The position numbers and the translations under genes were made by a program. 64,000 nucleotides of DNA from Agrypnia vestita. Lineage: Eukaryota; Arthropoda; Insecta; Trichoptera; Phryganeidae. Positions 60,202 to 64,000 of the stretch are shown here, piece by piece; the first letter of the stretch is position 1, and each line of letters opens with the position of its first letter. The notes below the pieces were generated by a model. That model was not told the origin of the DNA. It saw only the letters and a list, made by a program, of their open reading frames with translations, and searched no databases. The DNA is taken from assembly GCA_016648135.1 (NCBI GenBank), contig JADDOH010003976.1, positions 1 to 64,000 on the forward strand. Direction: 5' to 3'.

Positions 60202-60868
60202 GTACAGATACACATGCTTCTTTAGTGGCATGCTAATGAGCGTGACACTAATAAGCATGCCCTAACAACTGTACACACTTGCTCATTACTGGCATGCTTA
60301 TTAGTGGCATGCTCATAAATAAGCATGTCCAAAGCTAACAATTAAACACACATGCTTATTAGTGGCATGCTCTTGTCATAGAATAGAGACGCTCTTGTTC
60401 AAAATGGAAACTTTGCAAACTGAAATAGAAAATTCAAGTGAACCAATAAATCAAAAACAAATCAAAAAAAATGTTTCCCCGAGTTTCCCATCCGCCACAT
60501 TTTTGGTTTTTAAGTTTGGATCCTATAATAAGTCACGAAACCACGAAAAAGGTAATGGTTGTTGAAGAAGATCGCATCGATAATACTAGCCGCGAGGCGC
60601 CCGCGAATTGACATAAGCAATGCCTCCATAAAATAAGCAAGTCTGTTCACACATGCTCCCCAACTTGATTACCCCTTTTCCTCTATGGTGATGACAGTGA
60701 GGCAATGGCCTTTATAAATCAACCGGCGGTTGATTTTTTTGAGCATGCCACTAGGTGGCATGCTCATTTCTAGCAATGTGCGTACACACATGCCACTAAT
60801 AAGCATGCCACTGTCAAAGTCGATACTGCGCATGCTCACGTGCCACTAAAGGAGCATGTGTATCAGAC
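60202..60868. mobile_element. CATGC-rich palindromic MITE (P family), copy 4
   Basis: Starts AAAGGTACAGATACACATGC and ends GAGCATGTGTATCAGACG. Subterminal arrays of AAGCATGC, GGCATGCTTATTAG and similar are the densest of all copies. The core CCAATAAATCAAAAACAAAT is shared. No coding sequence. Confidence 0.78.
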
Positions 60869-61213
60869 GCCTAATGGATATAAACCCACACGCGCAACAA
60901 CTCATTCGACACGGCTGGACAAAGAAACAACATAAAACAAAGGGTCAACCTTCAGCGTGTTGGCAGAAACACGACAAGAAAAAACTAAAAACAAGTTTTT
61001 AATAGCCGCTTGAAAAGCGTGTGTTGTAAAAAGGATCGAATAAAAAATTGCCCGATTGTTCGCAATTTGCCAACAAGATGCGGGAGCTCGACCGTAATTT
61101 AAGATAAAGCATCTAATTCGACACGCATTAAGAGCTGATCACGTTATCTGCGCAATCTGAGATCATCTGAATAACAAAGGCTTGAGCCGGCCGTTGCGTA
61201 GTAACGGGCGAGG
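60869..61213. other. Unassigned stretch
   Basis: Mixed composition, with no recognised gene or element end. Confidence 0.3.
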
Positions 61214-61985
61214 TTTTTATTATTATTTTTATTTATTAACGCCCTATAGGGCTTTTACAAACAAATAGGTAAAGTGTACATTTATAGAATGGATAGTTTA
61301 AAGAATTAAAAATAAATAAAATAAAATGGAAAGAAAATACGATACAAATATATAAAGATAAATATAATATAAAGTAAAAAGCAAGTGTATAACAAGCAGA
61401 ATCATAAGGAAAACATAATAAATTCAAATTCAAAAACAAAAAAGTAATAATATAGAGTGAAAAGCAATAGCACAAGCTTAGAAAGTCATAATATAATAAA
61501 AAATTTACATAACAGTTAGTTATCTCACTCCACCAACAATCAAAACAAATACAAATCAATTATTTAAGTCCAATTTGATAAATACTAGTAATACACCTTT
61601 TAAAATATGTTTGAATATTATAAAGTTATTGGCAAAGACGTCAAGTTGCTCATATCTGTTTGCTAGTCTAGGAAGCAGTGGGGAATTAGAGACGTACGTT
61701 CAGATACGTTCTGGTAGTTGCGGACAGTCGATAGTACCATTTATTAATTTGTGTAAAATGAGAAAGTCCGTGACTATTCTTCTAGTCTCTGGTCTATCAA
61801 GAAAGCTAACAGATCTAAGAATGTTGTAATACGTTAAGCTTATAATTGATAAATCTGAGAAACTTATTATAGACTTTCTCTATATTACTTATGTGAACTG
61901 TATGATGAGGGCTCCATACAACTGTATTAAATTGTATTAAATTCTAGTATTGGTCGAATCAGAGTCTTAAATAATAATATGATTT
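61214..61985 (-). pseudogene. Jockey-like non-LTR 3' end (family J1), copy 2
   Basis: On the minus strand: LLDRPETRRIVTDFLILHKL, INGTIDCPQLPERI, a stop, then SNSPLLPRLANRYEQLDVFA and NNFIIFKHILKGV. The 3' UTR ends AAAAGCCCTATAGGGCG, TTAATAAATAAAAATAATAA at about 61214. Extends further 5' than the copy at 29036, up to about 61980. Contains one in-frame stop and further frameshifts. Confidence 0.75.
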
Positions 61986-62271
61986 TATGTTAAAAGTGTC
62001 GCGGAAGAGATAAACGGACGAGAGTGTGACGAACTAAAATAGAAAGACAACTAACTCTACCCTCTGTGCTCGGGGAGCGGATCGCGGAACGACCTTTGTC
62101 CGCCGTGGAAGTTCAGGAGAGGTGATGTAACCGCCACCACCGGGCAGATTTATCGATTCAACAATGGACGTCGCTTTGTTTCCGCCGGAACAGACGAGGT
62201 CCGCGGACACTTGCATTCAATGGATGCGCAATTCGCATTTAACAATGCCGTTGCTATACGAAGAAATCATA
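61986..62271. other. Unassigned GC-richer stretch
   Basis: Nothing recognised before the Penelope-like element. Confidence 0.3.
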
Positions 62272-62330
62272 ACCGTTTGTGCCTATTTCATAAAAATATC
62301 CAATTTACAATAGAAATAGGCACAAACGGT
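62272..62330. repeat. Perfect 18-bp hairpin at the 5' side of the Penelope remnant
   Basis: ACCGTTTGTGCCTATTTC (62272-62289) is exactly mirrored at 62313-62330 with a 23-base loop. The right arm belongs to the RT coding sequence (GTNGT), so the left arm is an inverted copy, perhaps from aberrant reverse transcription. Confidence 0.8.
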
Positions 62331-62540
62331 ACTTTGAATTTTTTAGATCTAACCCTATCAATCATTAATAATAAATTCGATTTCAATATTTATAGAAAAT
62401 CTACATTTACGGATACAATAATTCACAATAGCTCCAACCACCCGATCTCCCACAAACATTCAGCGTTCCATTCAATGATCCATAGACTTGTCACTGTTCC
62501 TCTTTCTAATGTTAATTTTAACGAAGGTAGCGGTAATTAA
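62293..62540 (+). pseudogene. Penelope-type reverse transcriptase, C-terminal remnant
   Basis: The plus strand reads NIQFTIEIGTNGTLNFLDLT, LSIINNKFDFNIYRKSTFTD, TIIHNSSNHPISHKHSAFHS and MIHRLVTVPLSNVNF. The blocks NFLDLT, F.IYRK.T.TD..I...S.HP..HK.....M..R are the conserved end of the Penelope RT (thumb and linker). The catalytic YxDD region lies upstream of the truncation and is missing. The frame breaks near 62530 and continues as IKSIAKNNGYE in another frame. Confidence 0.88.
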
Positions 62541-62672
62541 ATCTATTGCAAAAAATAACGGTTATGAAAGCGCGCTAAATTTATTTATAATAATAGTCCT
62601 ATCAATAATATCGTTTTAACTAATCAAAACCACGGCTGGCGTCGAATTTTATTTATTAATAATCTGTCATCA

Positions 62673-63085
62673 TTGAGCGTTTTAAAATTTCCATCTGAAA
62701 TTAAAGCCGCTTTTTACACAAATAACAACTTAGGTAGACTTTTGATAAATTCTAAAGATAAAGAACATAAACTAAGCTATTCAGGGATTTATAAACTCAG
62801 GTGCAACGATTGCCCTGCATTTTACATAGGAAAAATAGCTAGAAATATAAATACAGAGTCATTGAACATAAAAAATGTTAAAATAGTGTAGGCTATTCAG
62901 AATTTGCAATTCATTTAATAGAAAAAAAACACGCATTTAACCAATCTTCGGGTGTAGATGTACTTCATAGAAATGACATAGGTATTCGTCTCAATAATTT
63001 AGAAGCTTTAGAAATAAAAAAATCTTTAAAAACAAATAAAAAGTATTTACTTAATAAGCAACTAGATCGCGTAGTCCAATTCTAG
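62673..63085 (+). pseudogene. Penelope-type GIY-YIG endonuclease remnant
   Basis: The first part (62673-62891) includes IKAAFYTNNNLGRLLINSKD, YSGIYKLRCNDCPAFYIGKI and ARNINTE. SGIYKL...C..FYIG is the GIY-YIG signature with the Penelope-type cysteine pair. After a frameshift near 62855 it continues SEFAIHLIEKKHAF, DVLHRNDIGIRLNNLEALEI and KKSLKTNKKYLLNKQLDRVV, ending at a stop (63083-63085). The endonuclease nicks target DNA for reverse transcription in intact elements; here the frameshift and a stop (63-kb side) abolish it. Confidence 0.88.
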
Positions 63086-63205
63086 ATATATTCCCCTTCC
63101 AATTAACTCTTTCACCCAACCCCCACCACAGTTGACGTTCTGTCTCTTTCTTCCCTTAATGTTTTCATAATTCTTCGTAATTCTGTTTTATTTAGTTAAT
63201 ATCTG

Positions 63206-63247
63206 AACCCTGATGAAGACTCAGTTGTGAGTCGAAACTAGTTGGTT
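63206..63247 (+). ncRNA. Complete hammerhead-ribozyme motif of the Penelope-like element (HHR-8)
   Basis: Stem I AACC (63206-63209) pairs with GGTT (63244-63247). Core CTGATGA is at 63210-63216. Stem II is GACTC/GAGTC (63218-63222 and 63229-63233) around AGTTGT. Core GAAA is at 63234-63237. The self-complementary ACTAGT forms stem III in a dimer, and cleavage is predicted after T63243 (GTT). All invariant bases are present. Confidence 0.8.
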
Positions 63248-63250
63248 TTA

Positions 63251-63774
63251 ACTCAATAAAATGGTGTTAAACAAAAAGTTATTTTATTTAAAGATATTAT
63301 GTCTCACCACAATGTGTTTGCTTCGTGTGAATTTTTTTTAGTAAACTATGGCTTTATTAACGAACTGAAGTGTCATCATATCCAAACCTTCTTACCTACT
63401 GTAGTGTACATCTACAGAAAATATTTCAGGTTTGATACTACGAGTATAACGTAAGTCTGGCGTTTCGTTTCGTCGATTTCGTCAATAGAGTAATCTATCC
63501 GACGTATACATAAGTCCAAAGTCTTCTTTAAATCTCTGTGGCGTATTAAGTACCTACTTACATATTCCATTATTGTCTTTTGTTATCAGACATGATAAAA
63601 ATGTAAACTTAATTAATTCTGTCACTTATTACCAAACCAAATTTAGTTTTTAATAATAAAAAAATATGAATTTGACTACTTCGTTCTAACCGGTATAGCT
63701 CATTATTTACATATTTGGTCAATATACACATTTCATTTATAAGACAAATCACATTTTTTATCATATTTTTGACA
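63251..63774. other. Unassigned AT-rich stretch
   Basis: Nothing recognised after the Penelope tail. Confidence 0.3.
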
Positions 63775-64000
63775 TATTTTACAAAAAGTTCTTCTATCAT
63801 TACAGTAACTTATATCGATTATGAAAAATTCGTTCGCTTCAGTACAACTCAAATAAAATGATAAAACCCTTGAAAAATATTATATTTTCAACTTTTGCAA
63901 GGTATTTAACATTTTATTCGACTCGTATTAAAGCGAATGATTTTTCATAATAGATATAAATTACTGTGAAGATAGTTCAACTTTTTGCTAAAAATAAGTC
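63775..64000. mobile_element. Core-hairpin element, copy 9 (cut by window end)
   Basis: The core palindrome (ATCATTACAGTAACTTATAT and mirror ending at AAAATAAGTC) is present. Both ends are absent: the left side begins within the core, and the right side runs out of the window. Confidence 0.75.

Larger units (their letters stand above)
62272..63250 (+). mobile_element. Penelope-like element, 5'-truncated, with terminal hammerhead motif
   Basis: Contains, in order, the C-terminal part of a Penelope-type reverse transcriptase, a GIY-YIG endonuclease remnant, a short UTR and a hammerhead-ribozyme motif (63206-63247), followed by TTTTAACTCAATAAAATGG. This arrangement (RT, GIY-YIG, hammerhead) is specific to Penelope-like retroelements. 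An 18-bp hairpin marks the 5' truncation side. Several frameshifts make it non-autonomous. Confidence 0.88.

Overview
The window looks like arthropod, most probably lepidopteran, genomic DNA: AT-rich, with no operon-like gene packing and no host gene that can be recognised with confidence. Almost everything readable is transposable-element (TE) sequence. The lepidopteran guess rests on the cecropia-type mariner, several non-LTR retrotransposon tails of kinds common in moths and butterflies, many short hAT and Tc1/mariner derivatives, and Penelope-like sequence. It is an inference, not a proof. The TE density and depth of nesting fit heterochromatin, a W chromosome or a very large intron.

Only one long, undamaged protein gene is present: a 339-codon mariner transposase at 9021-10040 (minus) inside a complete element with terminal inverted repeats and TA target duplications. 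All other coding traces are broken: two mariner deletion derivatives, a second Tc1/mariner-superfamily transposase (17858-18520), hAT transposase C-termini (39.7 and 43.9 kb), a MADF-domain remnant inside a PIF/Harbinger-like element (53.6-54.4 kb), a Penelope-like element with reverse-transcriptase and GIY-YIG remnants (62.3-63.25 kb), and about twenty 5'-truncated tails of non-LTR retrotransposons (RTE-like, CR1, L2-like and several jockey-like families).

Layout. 0-16.2 kb: two inverted copies of a GTAGT/GAAGT-rich hAT element (1-675 and 15389-16221) bracket foldbacks, hAT elements, an inverted SINE pair and the intact mariner. 16.2-26 kb: transposase pseudogene, possible LTR, large foldbacks, L2-like and jockey-like tails, and a third GTAGT-rich hAT copy. 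26-36 kb: CATGC-rich elements and jockey-like tails, one of them interrupted by an RTE insertion with a clear target duplication. 36-49 kb: a complete hammerhead-ribozyme motif, a heat-shock-element-like cluster, hAT copies and foldbacks. 49-64 kb: minisatellite, Harbinger-like element, nested CR1/jockey complex, hAT element carrying an inverted SINE pair, more CATGC-rich elements, and the Penelope-like element.

The most notable theme is a set of eight hammerhead-ribozyme-like motifs scattered over both strands (2.3, 3.0, 17.2, 21.0, 30.6, 36.8, 52.2 and 63.2 kb). One lies directly downstream of the Penelope-like GIY-YIG remnant. Others sit next to tails that look alike but keep no coding sequence, so they may be solo Penelope-like 3' ends or a ribozyme-bearing non-autonomous family. 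Other structural themes are TA-flanked palindromic elements with a constant core but exchanged ends, hAT elements carrying pol III-type A and B boxes, and a tight array of alternating GAA/TTC units.
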